Assembly (NCBI RefSeq): GCF_004357765.1
Contig: NZ_SMTE01000005.1
Location: forward strand, 124,001 to 188,000
Direction of reading: 5' to 3'
DNA from: Pseudomonas putida
Lineage (GTDB): Bacteria > Pseudomonadota > Gammaproteobacteria > Pseudomonadales > Pseudomonadaceae
DNA: 64,000 nt
Shown here: piece after piece, positions 17,008 to 25,874 of the stretch
How the letters are laid out: every line of letters starts with the position of its first letter
How positions within the stretch are numbered: the first letter of the stretch is position 1
Made by a program: the position numbers and the translations under genes
Notes under the pieces: model-generated
The model's database searches: none
Told to the model about the DNA's origin: nothing
The model's input: only the letters and a program-made list of their open reading frames with translations

Positions 17008-17907
17008 ATGCTTCGACTGGATGACCTGGAGCTGTTCGTGCGCAGCAGTGCATTGGGCAGCTTCACCGCCGCCGCCCATGAGGCCGATCTGCTACCCGGA
17101 CAGGTCGCTGCCGCGATCAAGCGCCTGGAACGCGAACTCGACGTGCGCCTGTTCGCCCGCACCACGCGAAGCCTACGACTGACCGCCGAAGGCGAGCTGT
17201 ACTTGCCAACCGCCTTGAACGTGCTGGACAGCCTGCGCCAGGGTCGCGACAACCTGCACGGCGCGCAGAGCGGCCTGCGCGGTGTGCTGCAGGTGTCGGC
17301 GCCGTCGGATCTGGGCCGCAATATCCTGCTGCCCTGGCTCAACGATTTTCGCCGCGACCATCCCGAACTGAGCCTGCGCCTGTTTCTGTCCGATCAGATC
17401 GCCGACCTGTTTCGCGATCCGGTCGACGTCGCCATCCGCTATGGCATCAATCAGGAAGCCAACTATATCGCCCTGCCCCTGGCGCCCTGGAACCGCCGTG
17501 TGCTGGTGGCGTCACCCAGCTACTTGGCCAGGCATGGTCGACCACAAACCATCGATGACCTGCAGCAGCATGCCTGCCTGCTTTATCTGCAGTTGGGGCG
17601 CATCTACGACAACTGGCGCCTGGGCAATCGTATGGTCCAGGTCAGCGGGCCACTGTTCAGCGACGATGCCGACGTGGTCCGCCGCTGGGCCCTTCTCGGT
17701 GAAGGTATTGCCTATAAGTCTTGGCTGGATGTCAGCGCCAACGTGACGGCAGGAGAGCTGGAGGTATTGTTGCCGGAGCTCCCGGGCGAACTCACGCCAG
17801 TGTCCCTGGCCTGCCCGCACCGCAAGCAATTGTCACCTGCCGTGTCGCGTCTGCATCTGTGGCTGCGTGAACGGTTCGCGGCACTGCAACCTGCACAATT
17901 CTTCTAA
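17008..17907 (+). CDS. LysR-family transcriptional regulator, divergent from nfsB
   Basis: A 299-residue regulator, MLRLDDLELFVRSSALGSFTAAA at the N-terminus, with a standard HTH and substrate-binding-like C-terminal domain. The start is either the ATG at 17008 or the GTG two codons upstream. An inverted repeat adjoining the start suggests autorepression. The divergent nitroreductase is the obvious target. Confidence 0.87.
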   Translation: MLRLDDLELFVRSSALGSFTAAAHEADLLPGQVAAAIKRLERELDVRLFARTTRSLRLTAEGELYLPTALNVLDSLRQGRDNLHGAQSGLRGVLQVSAPSDLGRNILLPWLNDFRRDHPELSLRLFLSDQIADLFRDPVDVAIRYGINQEANYIALPLAPWNRRVLVASPSYLARHGRPQTIDDLQQHACLLYLQLGRIYDNWRLGNRMVQVSGPLFSDDADVVRRWALLGEGIAYKSWLDVSANVTAGELEVLLPELPGELTPVSLACPHRKQLSPAVSRLHLWLRERFAALQPAQFF

Positions 17908-17966
17908 ACCGGAGTCGGGCTTGTGCGTTAAGGTGAACGACCCTTTCCCAACAGCAGCCCGCGGCC

Positions 17967-18797
17967 ATGAGCGACTGGATCGACCTCAAGCAGGATGCCG
18001 ACACCGGCATCGAGTCGGTGCGTGCGCATTTCGTCGGTCACGCCTACGATCCGCATTGGCACGACAGCTTCCTGGTCGGTGTCACCGAACAGGGCGTGCA
18101 ACAATTCAACTGCCGTCGGGTGCGTCACAACAGCACTCCGGGCCAAGTGTTCCTGCTCGAGCCCGGCGATATCCACGACGGCCATGCCCCCACCGCTGAC
18201 GGGTTCACCTACTCCACCCTGTACCTGCAGCCGACTTGGCTCGAAACCGAGCTGCGCTCAGTGTTCGAACAGGCGCCAAGCAACAACCTGCCCAGCTTCG
18301 CCGACACCTTGTGCCAGGATGCGCAACTGGCCACTGCCACCGCGCTGGCTTTTCGCGCCATGCATGACCAGGAACTGCGCATCGTGCGGCAAAGCGCAAT
18401 GGACCAATTGCTCGTTTGCCTGACGCGTCATCTGCATTGGCGCAAACGTCTTGACCCCGACCCACGCCTGCCCCTGACCGCCCAACGTGCACGTGACTAC
18501 CTGCACGCCAACCTCGAGCGCGACATCAGCCTGGAAGAGGTCGCCCTGGCCTGCGGGGTCGACCGTTTTCGCCTTAGCCGCGCGTTCAAGGTCGCCTTCG
18601 GCCTGGCTCCGCATGCCTACCTGATCCAACTGCGCCTGGCGCGGGCCCGGCGCCTGCTGGCCCAGGGTCAGACGCCCACCGAGGTCGCCGCAGCCCTCGG
18701 CTTCGCCGATCAGAGCCATCTGGGGCGTTGGTTCCGCCGAGCCTATCGCCTGACGCCGGCGGATTACCGCAGGCGTTGCTCAAACCTTCCAGACTAG
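17967..18797 (+). CDS. AraC-family transcriptional regulator
   Basis: A 276-residue regulator. The N-terminal cupin-like AraC-binding domain contains HWHDSFLVGVTEQG, and the C-terminal double HTH is seen as YLHANLERDISLEEVA and a second helix set ending GFADQSHLGRWFRRAY. It lies 50 bases upstream of a LysE-type exporter in the same direction. Such AraC/LysE pairs commonly regulate export of an amino acid or analogue, which is likely here. Confidence 0.87.
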   Translation: MSDWIDLKQDADTGIESVRAHFVGHAYDPHWHDSFLVGVTEQGVQQFNCRRVRHNSTPGQVFLLEPGDIHDGHAPTADGFTYSTLYLQPTWLETELRSVFEQAPSNNLPSFADTLCQDAQLATATALAFRAMHDQELRIVRQSAMDQLLVCLTRHLHWRKRLDPDPRLPLTAQRARDYLHANLERDISLEEVALACGVDRFRLSRAFKVAFGLAPHAYLIQLRLARARRLLAQGQTPTEVAAALGFADQSHLGRWFRRAYRLTPADYRRRCSNLPD

Positions 18798-18847
18798 CGA
18801 CCGACCAGCGGCGAACATGGTGCTTCGATCCATCGGAGACGTTCGTC

Positions 18848-19432
18848 ATGTCGCACGCGTTGTTGCCCTTCATCGTTTTTGCCCTCGTTGCCAGCATCAG
18901 CCCGGGGCCTACCAATCTGCTGATCCTTGCCCATGGCGCCAGGCAAGGCCTGCGAGCGAGCGTAGCACCGATACTGGCCGCCTGTGGCGCCGCGGCGGCA
19001 ATCGTGCTGGCTGTCGGACTGGGGCTTGGTGAGTTACTGGTGCGTCATCCACTGGTGCAGCAGGCAATGAGCTGGGCGGGAGTGCTGTGGTTGAGCTGGC
19101 TGGCCGTGGGCATGCTGCGCAGCGCCGGCGAGCCGCTCGATCAGGCGGGCTCGAGTCATTTCGGGGTGGTCGGCGCGGCATCGCTGCAACTGGTCAATCC
19201 CAAAGTCTGGCTCATGGCTGTGGCCGTGATAGGCGTTTTCGCTGCACCCTCGCTGCCGGTGTGGCAATTGGCCTTGGTGTTCCTGCTGGTTGCCCTGCCG
19301 TGCATGGCGCTTTGGGCGGCGCTGGGTGTCGGCAGCGCCCGCTGGCTGCAGACGCCAGGGCGCTTGTTGTGGTTCAACCGCGCCCTGGCAGGACTGTTGC
19401 TGATATCGGCATGGGCCGCCGTGCTGGGCTGA
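18848..19432 (+). CDS. LysE family amino acid exporter
   Basis: A 194-residue inner-membrane protein with about six helices. It begins MSHALLPFIVFALVASISPG and contains SPGPTNLL, the hallmark of LysE/RhtB exporters, and LVNPKVWLMA in the middle. GGAG upstream supports the ATG at 18848. The exported compound is not deducible. It probably forms a unit with the AraC gene upstream and ends two bases before a convergent MFS gene. Confidence 0.85.
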   Translation: MSHALLPFIVFALVASISPGPTNLLILAHGARQGLRASVAPILAACGAAAAIVLAVGLGLGELLVRHPLVQQAMSWAGVLWLSWLAVGMLRSAGEPLDQAGSSHFGVVGAASLQLVNPKVWLMAVAVIGVFAAPSLPVWQLALVFLLVALPCMALWAALGVGSARWLQTPGRLLWFNRALAGLLLISAWAAVLG

Positions 19433-19433
19433 A

Positions 19434-20633
19434 TCAGGACGCCAGCGTCTCACTGAAACGGCGGCTGCTGGCCACCGCGATGGCCAGCCCGATCAGTGCG
19501 ACCACGCCTCCCACCACGCCGATGGAGGCAACGCCCAGTTGACTGCTGACGACACTGCCCAGCAGCGCACCGCCGCCGATCCCGATGTTGTAGATGCCCG
19601 AGAACAACGCCATGGCCACATCGGTCGCGTCGGAGGCCAGCTTGAGGGTCCTGGACTGCAACGACAGGCTGAAACTGAGGATCGCCACGCCCCAGAACAC
19701 GCTCAAACCAGCGAGAACGTAGAAGTTGCCTGATAGCGGCAGCAGCAACAGCAGGCAGGCCGCCAACAGGCCGATCGAGCCGATTAAGAAGCCCTGGGGA
19801 AAGCGGTCGCTGTAACGACTGAACAGCACCGAGCCAAACACCCCGGCGCCACCGAACAGCAACAGCAGCAACGTGGTGCGCTCGCCGCCGATCTGCGCCA
19901 CGTGCAGGGCAAACGGCTCGATGTAGCTGTAGGCGGTGAACTGCGCAGTGATGACCAGGGTCACCAGCAGGTAGGTGATCACCAGGGCTCGACGCTTGAA
20001 CAGGATCGGCAGGCTGCGCAACGAACCGGAGTTCTGGCTGGGCAACAGCGGCAGCGACTTCATCAGGCAAAGCATGGTGCCCAGCGCTACACCGGCAATG
20101 CTCAGGAAGGTCACCCGCCAGCCCAGTGCCTCGCCCACCACCCGTCCCAAGGGAATCCCCAGCACCATCGCCAGCGTGGTACCGGTGGCCAGCAGCCCGA
20201 GTGCCTTGGCCTGCTGTCCAGGCGGTGCCACGCGCACCGCCAGCGAAGCGGTGATCGACCAGAACACTGCGTGGGACAAGGCGATGCCGATGCGGCTGAC
20301 CAGCAACATGGCGAAGCTCTGCGACAACCACGACAGCAGATGGCTGACAACGAACACCAGGAAAACCAGCAACAGCAGGCGGCGGCGCTCGATGTTGCGG
20401 GTCAGCAGCATCATCGGCAGGGAGGCCAGCGCCACGACCCAGGCATAGATGGTCAGCATCAGGCCGACCTGGGCGGTGCCCATGTCGAAGCTGCGGCCGA
20501 TGTCGCTGAGCAATGCCACCGGCACGAACTCGGTGGTGTTGAAGATGAACGCGGCCAGGGCCAGCGCGATCACGCTCAGCCAGCTGCCGCTGCCCACGGT
20601 GGGGGGCATGTCGAGGGGGGTGGGTCCATTCAT
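19434..20633 (-). CDS. MFS transporter, sugar efflux (SotB) type
   Basis: A 399-residue transporter with 12 predicted helices. [18 protein letters not shown] is the SotB/AraJ-type signature near the first helix, and [16 protein letters not shown] is the MFS cytoplasmic loop after helix 2. The start at 20633 was chosen from the [11 protein letters not shown] lead; a second ATG eight codons on is possible, and neither has a strong ribosome site. Relatives export arabinose or other sugars; the true substrate is open. Confidence 0.82.
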   Translation of the reverse strand: MNGPTPLDMPPTVGSGSWLSVIALALAAFIFNTTEFVPVALLSDIGRSFDMGTAQVGLMLTIYAWVVALASLPMMLLTRNIERRRLLLLVFLVFVVSHLLSWLSQSFAMLLVSRIGIALSHAVFWSITASLAVRVAPPGQQAKALGLLATGTTLAMVLGIPLGRVVGEALGWRVTFLSIAGVALGTMLCLMKSLPLLPSQNSGSLRSLPILFKRRALVITYLLVTLVITAQFTAYSYIEPFALHVAQIGGERTTLLLLLFGGAGVFGSVLFSRYSDRFPQGFLIGSIGLLAACLLLLLPLSGNFYVLAGLSVFWGVAILSFSLSLQSRTLKLASDATDVAMALFSGIYNIGIGGGALLGSVVSSQLGVASIGVVGGVVALIGLAIAVASSRRFSETLAS

Positions 20634-20837
20634 GGAGAAGACTCGCTGTAACGCGGACAGGACGATAGAAGACACGACCCACGCCGAAGTTCGACGGGGT
20701 TGGCGCATGATGGGTTATTGGAGGAATGCCCGGCATGGTACGCGCCACAGCCAGGTGCCACAACCGTTGCGGCCGTTGGCGAGTGAGTTTTTTCCAGAGC
20801 AGCCGTGTTGCCCAGAGGAGCACGCTGCCAGGCGCAG

Positions 20838-20858
20838 GCGGCGCTTCGGTGAAGCCGC
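20838..20858. repeat. REP-like short hairpin
   Basis: GCGGCGCTTC-ggt-GAAGCCGC folds with one bulge and resembles the core of Pseudomonas REP elements (GGTGAAGCCGCTCCTGCAGG follows). It stands directly beside the alcohol dehydrogenase terminator hairpin. Confidence 0.45.
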
Positions 20859-20865
20859 TCCTGCA

Positions 20866-20892
20866 GGGCCCTCGCTGAACCAGCGAGGGCCC
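20866..20892 (-). terminator. Strong hairpin after the alcohol dehydrogenase gene
   Basis: GGGCCCTCGCTG pairs perfectly with CAGCGAGGGCCC over 12 bases around a three-base loop, seven bases beyond the stop of the minus-strand gene. No U-run is present, but the stem is very stable. Confidence 0.65.
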
Positions 20893-20898
20893 AGGGAG

Positions 20899-21951
20899 TC
20901 AGCCTTTGAGCGTGGCCATGTCGATCACGAAGCGATACTTCACGTCACCGGCGATCATGCGCTCGTACGCCTGGTTGATGTTGCGGATATCCAGCATCTC
21001 GATATCGCAACGGATGTCATGTTCGGCGCAGAAGTCCAGCACTTCCTGGGTCTCGGCGATACCGCCGATCAACGAACCGGCCAGTACCCGCCGCTTGAGT
21101 ACCAGGTTCGCCGCATGCACAGCCGGGTCGATCGGCTCGATCAGTCCGACGAGGATATGCACGCCATCGAACTTGAGGGTTTCCAGGTAAGGATTCAGGT
21201 CGTGCTGCACCGGGATGGTGTCGAGCAGGAAGTCGAAACGGCCTGCGGCAGCCTGCATCTGCTCGGCGTCGGTAGACACGATCACGTGATCCGCACCCTG
21301 GCGGCGGGCCTCTTCGGCCTTGGCCTGGGAGCGGGTGAACAGCGTCACCTCGGCGCCCAGTGCCTTGGCCAGCTTGATACCCATATGGCCCAATCCACCC
21401 ATGCCGAGGATGCCGACCTTGTGGCCGGGGCCCACACCGTGGTGCTTGAGCGGTGAGTAGGTGGTGATGCCGGCGCAGAGGATCGGCGCGGCGCTGGGCA
21501 AGTCCATGCCGGCAGGAATGCGCACCACGAAATGTTCGTTGACCACGATACTGCTGGAGTAGCCGCCCATGGTGTTGCTGCCGTCGACCCGGTCGGGGGT
21601 GGCGTAGGTCATGGTCGGGCCTTCCAGGCAGTACTGCTCGAGGTCCTTGGCGCAGGCTTCGCAGTGGCGGCACGAGTCGACCATGCAGCCAACCCCGACC
21701 AGGTCCCCGACCTTATGTGCCGACACCTTGTCGCCCACCGCGGTCACTCGCCCGATGATTTCGTGACCCGGCATCAGCGGGTACACGGCAATGCCCCACT
21801 CGTTGCGCGCCTGATGGATGTCGGAGTGGCACACCCCGCAATACAGGATATCGATGGCGACATCGTCCGCACGCGGGCTACGGCGCTCGAAGGACATCGG
21901 CGCCAATGGGCTGGTGGGGGTTTGGGCAGCGTAACCGATAGCGGTGTACAT
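20899..21951 (-). CDS. Zinc-dependent NAD(P) alcohol dehydrogenase (YahK/cinnamyl-type)
   Basis: A 350-residue medium-chain dehydrogenase. CGVCHSDIH and PGHEIIGRV carry the catalytic zinc Cys and His-Glu. The structural zinc cysteines are in DSCRHCEACAKDLEQYC, and the cofactor-binding GILGMGGLGHMG follows. It interconverts aldehydes and alcohols; YahK-like enzymes prefer NADPH and detoxify aldehydes. It is divergent from an AraC regulator of the YqhC type, the arrangement known for aldehyde-responsive yqhC-yqhD. Confidence 0.87.
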   Translation of the reverse strand: MYTAIGYAAQTPTSPLAPMSFERRSPRADDVAIDILYCGVCHSDIHQARNEWGIAVYPLMPGHEIIGRVTAVGDKVSAHKVGDLVGVGCMVDSCRHCEACAKDLEQYCLEGPTMTYATPDRVDGSNTMGGYSSSIVVNEHFVVRIPAGMDLPSAAPILCAGITTYSPLKHHGVGPGHKVGILGMGGLGHMGIKLAKALGAEVTLFTRSQAKAEEARRQGADHVIVSTDAEQMQAAAGRFDFLLDTIPVQHDLNPYLETLKFDGVHILVGLIEPIDPAVHAANLVLKRRVLAGSLIGGIAETQEVLDFCAEHDIRCDIEMLDIRNINQAYERMIAGDVKYRFVIDMATLKG

Positions 21952-22029
21952 ACAGGACCTCATGGAGTGAAACGATTCAGTGGCGCTCATTATCCGCACC
22001 GTCCCCACCCACGCCCACGACTGATCCTC

Positions 22030-22043
22030 CGGCATGCATGCCG
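22030..22043. promoter_or_regulatory. 14-bp perfect palindrome in divergent promoter region
   Basis: CGGCATGCATGCCG is a perfect palindrome in the 178-base region between the alcohol dehydrogenase and araC-type genes. Nothing else explains it. It may be an operator, though AraC proteins usually bind direct repeats rather than palindromes, so another factor is possible. Confidence 0.4.
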
Positions 22044-22129
22044 AATTCTCCGAAGTTAACCTTCTGCCTCTGGCGCCTTGCCGCCAATCTGCGATCATTT
22101 CAGTGTCTGATTCTCTGCCCGGGCTTACC

Positions 22130-23035
22130 ATGCAATTGACTCGTCATGTCGACGCCAACGCTTCGCTCTGTACGCTGATCCGCAACCTCGTCACGCGGCC
22201 AGGCTTCGTTCCTACTCCTCTACCCCAGGTTCAGGTGTTGAGTTGGGACCATTATGTGGCCAGTAGCCCGCAAATCTACGAACCGAGCCTGATGATCCTG
22301 GCCCAGGGCAGCAAACTCGCTCGCCTGGGGCCGCGGACCCTGGAATACGGCGCGGGACATTACCTGGTACAGGCGCTGTCGGTACCGTTCATGTGCGAAA
22401 CCTTCGCCACGGCCGAAGCTCCATTGCTCGGCGTGGCCGTCGATATCGACCGCACCGTGCTCAGCGAGCTGGTGCAAAGCATGGACCTGCCCCCTGATCC
22501 GGCGGTCCAGGCGCAAACCCCGCAATCGATGACTTCGGCAGCGCTGGACGCGCCGATGCGCGCCAGCGTCGAACGCCTGCTGCAGTGTCTGCAAGACCCG
22601 CTGGACGCTCGGGTGCTCGGCCCTGCGCGGGTCCGCGAGGTGTTGTATACCGCACTGCGCGGGCCCCAGGCCGGTGTGCTGCGGGCGCTGGTCGAACAAC
22701 AGGGACACTTCGCCCGCATCGCCGCCGCCCTCGCCCACCTGCGCGAGCACTACGCCGCACCGCTGAGCGTCGAAGACCTGGCAGCACGCGCCAACATGAG
22801 CGTCTCGACCTTCCATGAGCACTTCAAGCGTTGCACCGACATGGCCCCCATGCAGTACCTCAAGCGCCTGCGCCTGCTCAAGGCGCAACAGATGCTGATC
22901 GGCGAAGGCCTGGGCGTAGCGCAGGCGGCCCATCGGGTGGGCTACCAGAGCACGTCGCAGTTCAGCCGCGAATACAAGCGCCAATTCGCCCGCAGTCCTG
23001 GAGAGGAACTGCCCTACCAGAGCCTGCCGGTTTGA
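22130..23035 (+). CDS. AraC-family regulator (YqhC-like, AraC_N domain)
   Basis: A 301-residue regulator. The N-terminal AraC_N domain is recognised by YEPSLMILAQGSKLARLG and the C-terminal AraC HTH by ARANMSVSTFHEHFKRC and GYQSTSQFSREYKRQFARSP. YqhC of this type activates aldehyde reductases in response to aldehydes. The divergent alcohol dehydrogenase is the probable target. I used the ATG at 22130; an in-frame upstream ATG adds 32 unlikely residues. Confidence 0.87.
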   Translation: MQLTRHVDANASLCTLIRNLVTRPGFVPTPLPQVQVLSWDHYVASSPQIYEPSLMILAQGSKLARLGPRTLEYGAGHYLVQALSVPFMCETFATAEAPLLGVAVDIDRTVLSELVQSMDLPPDPAVQAQTPQSMTSAALDAPMRASVERLLQCLQDPLDARVLGPARVREVLYTALRGPQAGVLRALVEQQGHFARIAAALAHLREHYAAPLSVEDLAARANMSVSTFHEHFKRCTDMAPMQYLKRLRLLKAQQMLIGEGLGVAQAAHRVGYQSTSQFSREYKRQFARSPGEELPYQSLPV

Positions 23036-23039
23036 TGGT

Positions 23040-23582
23040 TCAGGTCAACGGCCACTCTGCCAAGGGCCAATAGCGTCCCTTGCGCGACTCGTAGAGGGTG
23101 AAATGCCGGGCGGCCATGAAAAACGCTGGGGCCACCGATGCTTCAGGGGGCTGGCCACGGAAGTCCCGCGAAAGGGTCAGGTGCGGCCGGTAGTCGCGCG
23201 CCGGCTGGGCGATGCCCAACGGCAACAGCGCCTGCTCGAGGGCGTAGACCAGCTGGCGCAGGGCGGGCGGCGTGGTCTGCGGCTCGAGCACCAGCACTCC
23301 AGGGCGGGGCCAGACGTTCAGACGGTCGAGCGACAGACGCAGCGGAGCGTCGGGCAGTACCAGCTTGTCGACCGCGGCCTGAATGGCCGGCATTTGAACG
23401 GCATCCACATCGCCCAGGAACAGCAAAGTCAGGTGGAAGTTGTCTTTGGGCACCGGCTTGCCACTGCGCAAGCCCAGCGCGCTTCGCCATTGGCCAATGG
23501 CACCGCGCTGGGCTTCGGCTACCGGCAGGGCGAAAAACAATCGTTTGAAGGGGCTGCCGGTGGGGCGTAGGTCTTCGGCCAT
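23040..23582 (-). CDS. thpR: RNA 2',3'-cyclic phosphodiesterase
   Basis: A 180-residue two-histidine phosphoesterase. HLTL at residue 50 and HLTL at residue 134 are the two H-x-T-x motifs that hydrolyse 2',3'-cyclic phosphates (the former LigT ligase family). The AAGGAG upstream of the ATG at 23582 supports the start. It is convergent with the AraC gene. The role in vivo is probably RNA end processing. Confidence 0.88.
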   Translation of the reverse strand: MAEDLRPTGSPFKRLFFALPVAEAQRGAIGQWRSALGLRSGKPVPKDNFHLTLLFLGDVDAVQMPAIQAAVDKLVLPDAPLRLSLDRLNVWPRPGVLVLEPQTTPPALRQLVYALEQALLPLGIAQPARDYRPHLTLSRDFRGQPPEASVAPAFFMAARHFTLYESRKGRYWPLAEWPLT

Positions 23583-23740
23583 ATCGGCTCCTTGCAGGTG
23601 AATCGTTTGCGTAGACAAGGGAACGTTACACCTAAGTCGACCCACGTAGGGCCAACATTCAGTACAAACCCGTCCCGTGATTGTTTATGCTGGCGGGCTC
23701 AAGCCATGTCACATGGCCATTTTTCGACAAGTAAACGTCC

Positions 23741-24640
23741 ATGAAAATTGCACTCGTACTTCTTTTCGTCGCTTCGATCGCCTATGTACACCTGCGCGGT
23801 CGAGTGCGTCACAAGCTGACGCGCCAGCTGGGTGACCACTCCAGTTTCCTTGCGCCGATCAACAGCTTCCTCTATCTGTTCTCCCGGCATCCGGCCAAGC
23901 CGTACCTGCCGGTCGAGGCGTTCCCCGAACTGCAGCCGCTCAAGGACCACTGGCAGGAAATCCGCGAAGAAGCGCAGCAATTGCTGCACGTGGGTGAGAT
24001 CAAGAAGTCCGCCAACTATGACGACGTCGGCTTCAACTCGTTCTTCAAGACTGGCTGGAAGCGCTTCTACCTGAAGTGGTATGGCGAGAGCCACCCTTCG
24101 GCGATGAACCTGTGCCCACGCACCACCGAGCTGCTGCAAGGTATCGGTACGGTCAAGGCAGCGATGTTCGCCACCTTGCCGCCGGGTGCCAAGCTGGTTC
24201 GCCATCGCGACCCCTACGCCGGTTCCTATCGCTATCACCTGGGCCTGGATACGCCCAACGACGACGGCTGCTACATCGATGTGGACGGCGAGAAATATTC
24301 CTGGCGTGACGGTGAAGCGGTGATCTTCGACGAGACCTACATCCATTACGCCGCCAACACCACCGAACACAACCGCATCATCCTGTTCTGCGACATCGAG
24401 CGCCCGCTCAAGTACCGCTGGGCCACTGCTTTCAACCGCTGGTTCAGCCGTAACGTGATGTCCGCAGCAGCCGCACCCAACGATGCCAGCGACAAGACCG
24501 GCGGCATCAACCGTCTGTTCACCCGCATCTACAAGATCCGTGAGCGCGGCAAGGCCCTGAAAAAGCGCAACCGCACCCGCTATTACCTGGAAAAGTGGGC
24601 CGTCGTCGCTGCCCTGGTCCTGATCTTCATCTACATCTGA
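23741..24640 (+). CDS. lpxO: Lipid A hydroxylase LpxO (aspartyl/asparaginyl beta-hydroxylase family)
   Basis: A 299-residue Fe(II)/2-oxoglutarate dioxygenase. N-terminal (MKIALVLLFVASIAYVHL) and C-terminal (VVAALVLIFIYI) membrane segments flank a cytoplasmic domain. LVRHRDPYAGSYRYHLGL gives the metal His and Asp, and YIHYAANTTEHNRI supplies the second His region and the downstream Arg that binds 2-oxoglutarate. LpxO adds a 2-hydroxyl to the secondary acyl chain of lipid A at the inner membrane. It is a standalone gene. Confidence 0.87.
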   Translation: MKIALVLLFVASIAYVHLRGRVRHKLTRQLGDHSSFLAPINSFLYLFSRHPAKPYLPVEAFPELQPLKDHWQEIREEAQQLLHVGEIKKSANYDDVGFNSFFKTGWKRFYLKWYGESHPSAMNLCPRTTELLQGIGTVKAAMFATLPPGAKLVRHRDPYAGSYRYHLGLDTPNDDGCYIDVDGEKYSWRDGEAVIFDETYIHYAANTTEHNRIILFCDIERPLKYRWATAFNRWFSRNVMSAAAAPNDASDKTGGINRLFTRIYKIRERGKALKKRNRTRYYLEKWAVVAALVLIFIYI

Positions 24641-24649
24641 TACCCACCC

Positions 24650-24666
24650 GGGCGGCTCCGCCGCCC
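24650..24666 (+). terminator. Hairpin after lpxO
   Basis: GGGCGG-ctccg-CCGCCC lies ten bases after the lpxO stop codon. It is a short GC-rich stem without a U-run. Confidence 0.5.
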
Positions 24667-24718
24667 ACCATCGTCTAGCCTGAAAGCTCACCCTCCCCAA
24701 CCGCACAAGGTGAAGACG

Positions 24719-25063
24719 ATGAGCATGATGGACTGGGACGCCTACCGTAAGCAGTTGATGGCCGGCATCGGCGATCTCAAGCAGTTGTCCCCCGACACCG
24801 TCGCTGGCTACATGACCGCCAGCGGCGCCGGCGCCAAGACCAACCATCTGGACGCCAAGACCCGCGAACTGATCTCCCTGGCCGTCGCGGTGACCACGCG
24901 CTGCGATGGCTGCATCGCGGTGCACTCGCAACAGGCGGTCAAGCACGGCGCCACTCGCGAAGAAATCGCCGAAGCCCTCGGCGTGGCCGTGGCGATGAAC
25001 GCTGGTGCCGCGCTGGTGTACTCGGCGCGCGCAATGGATGCAGTGGGCAAGGCCGACGGCTGA
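24719..25063 (+). CDS. Carboxymuconolactone decarboxylase / AhpD-like protein
   Basis: A 114-residue all-helical protein. TTRCDGCIAVHS contains the C-x-x-C and following His of the AhpD/CMD family, typical of thiol-peroxidase-like small proteins. The start at 24719 has AAGGTGAAG upstream. Its role is most likely peroxide or thiol redox chemistry rather than muconolactone decarboxylation, since no catabolic genes are nearby. Confidence 0.85.
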   Translation: MSMMDWDAYRKQLMAGIGDLKQLSPDTVAGYMTASGAGAKTNHLDAKTRELISLAVAVTTRCDGCIAVHSQQAVKHGATREEIAEALGVAVAMNAGAALVYSARAMDAVGKADG

Positions 25064-25072
25064 GCCGGATTA

Positions 25073-25098
25073 GCGTCGCCACCCTTGCGTGGCGGCGC
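25073..25098 (+). terminator. Hairpin after the AhpD-like gene
   Basis: GCGTCGCCAC pairs with GTGGCGGCGC (one wobble) around a six-base loop, ten bases after the stop codon. It lies within the leader of the next gene and may only attenuate rather than terminate. Confidence 0.5.
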
Positions 25099-25141
25099 CT
25101 GCCGACCCAGACTTGGCGCCCCAGCCATTGCAGGTAATGCC

Positions 25142-25711
25142 ATGACCCTTCTACGCCCCATGACCCCAGACGACTTCGAACGATTCTGGCCAACCTTCCA
25201 GGCCGTGATCCAGGCCTGCGAAACCTATGCCCTTGCTCCTGACATGAGCTTCGAACAGGGTCGCCGGCACTGGCTGGAACTGCCCCTGCACAGCTGGGTG
25301 GCCGAACAGGACGGCGAATTGCTCGGCGCCTATTACCTCAAGGCCAATGCCGCTGGCCCCGGCAGCCATGTCGGCAACTGCGGCTATGTGGTCTGCGAAG
25401 CTGCCCGTGGGCGTGGGGTGGCACGATTGATGTGCGAACACTCGCAGAAACAGGCGCGCCAGGAGGGCTTTCTGGCCTTGCAGTTCAACTCGGTGGTGGC
25501 CAGCAACGAAGTGGCCGTGGCGCTCTGGCAGAAGCTAGGCTTCGAGACCGTCGGCCGCTTGCCCAAGGCGTTTCGTCATGCCCGCCTGGGGCTGGTGGAT
25601 TGCCTGGTGATGTACAAGTGGCTGGCAGACGAGCCGGTGGTGGAAAAGCCGCCGTTGCTGATCGGGCGCAAGAACATCGAGGCCCGGGTGTCGCGCCGGC
25701 GCGGACGCTAA
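25142..25711 (+). CDS. GNAT family N-acetyltransferase
   Basis: A 189-residue acetyltransferase of the GNAT fold. The acetyl-CoA loop is seen as EAARGRGVARLM near residue 90 and the later FNSVVASNEVAVALWQKLGF is typical motif B. ATG at 25142 follows the sequence GCAGGTAATGCC. The substrate is not deducible. Confidence 0.85.
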   Translation: MTLLRPMTPDDFERFWPTFQAVIQACETYALAPDMSFEQGRRHWLELPLHSWVAEQDGELLGAYYLKANAAGPGSHVGNCGYVVCEAARGRGVARLMCEHSQKQARQEGFLALQFNSVVASNEVAVALWQKLGFETVGRLPKAFRHARLGLVDCLVMYKWLADEPVVEKPPLLIGRKNIEARVSRRRGR

Positions 25712-25822
25712 CCGCGCCAAGACCCTTGAACCCATCCCACTGAAACCGCAGAACCTGATGATTTGGCTGACATTTCCCAGAGGTCGCCGGGGAGGAAATG
25801 GAGCTACCACAGCTCACTTTAT

Positions 25823-25837
25823 TGTTATAAGATAACG
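25823..25837 (+). promoter_or_regulatory. Zur-like box
   Basis: TGTTATAAGATAACG at 25823-25837 contains GTTAT-N3-ATAAC. That is close to the GTTATA-N-TATAAC motif of zinc-uptake regulator boxes in gamma-proteobacteria, with two departures from perfect symmetry. It lies 37 bases before the DUF1624 start, within a probable promoter. Zinc control of the gene is an inference. Confidence 0.5.
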
Positions 25838-25874
25838 TTTCACTTGATATTCATTCCTGACTGCGACCTCACCC

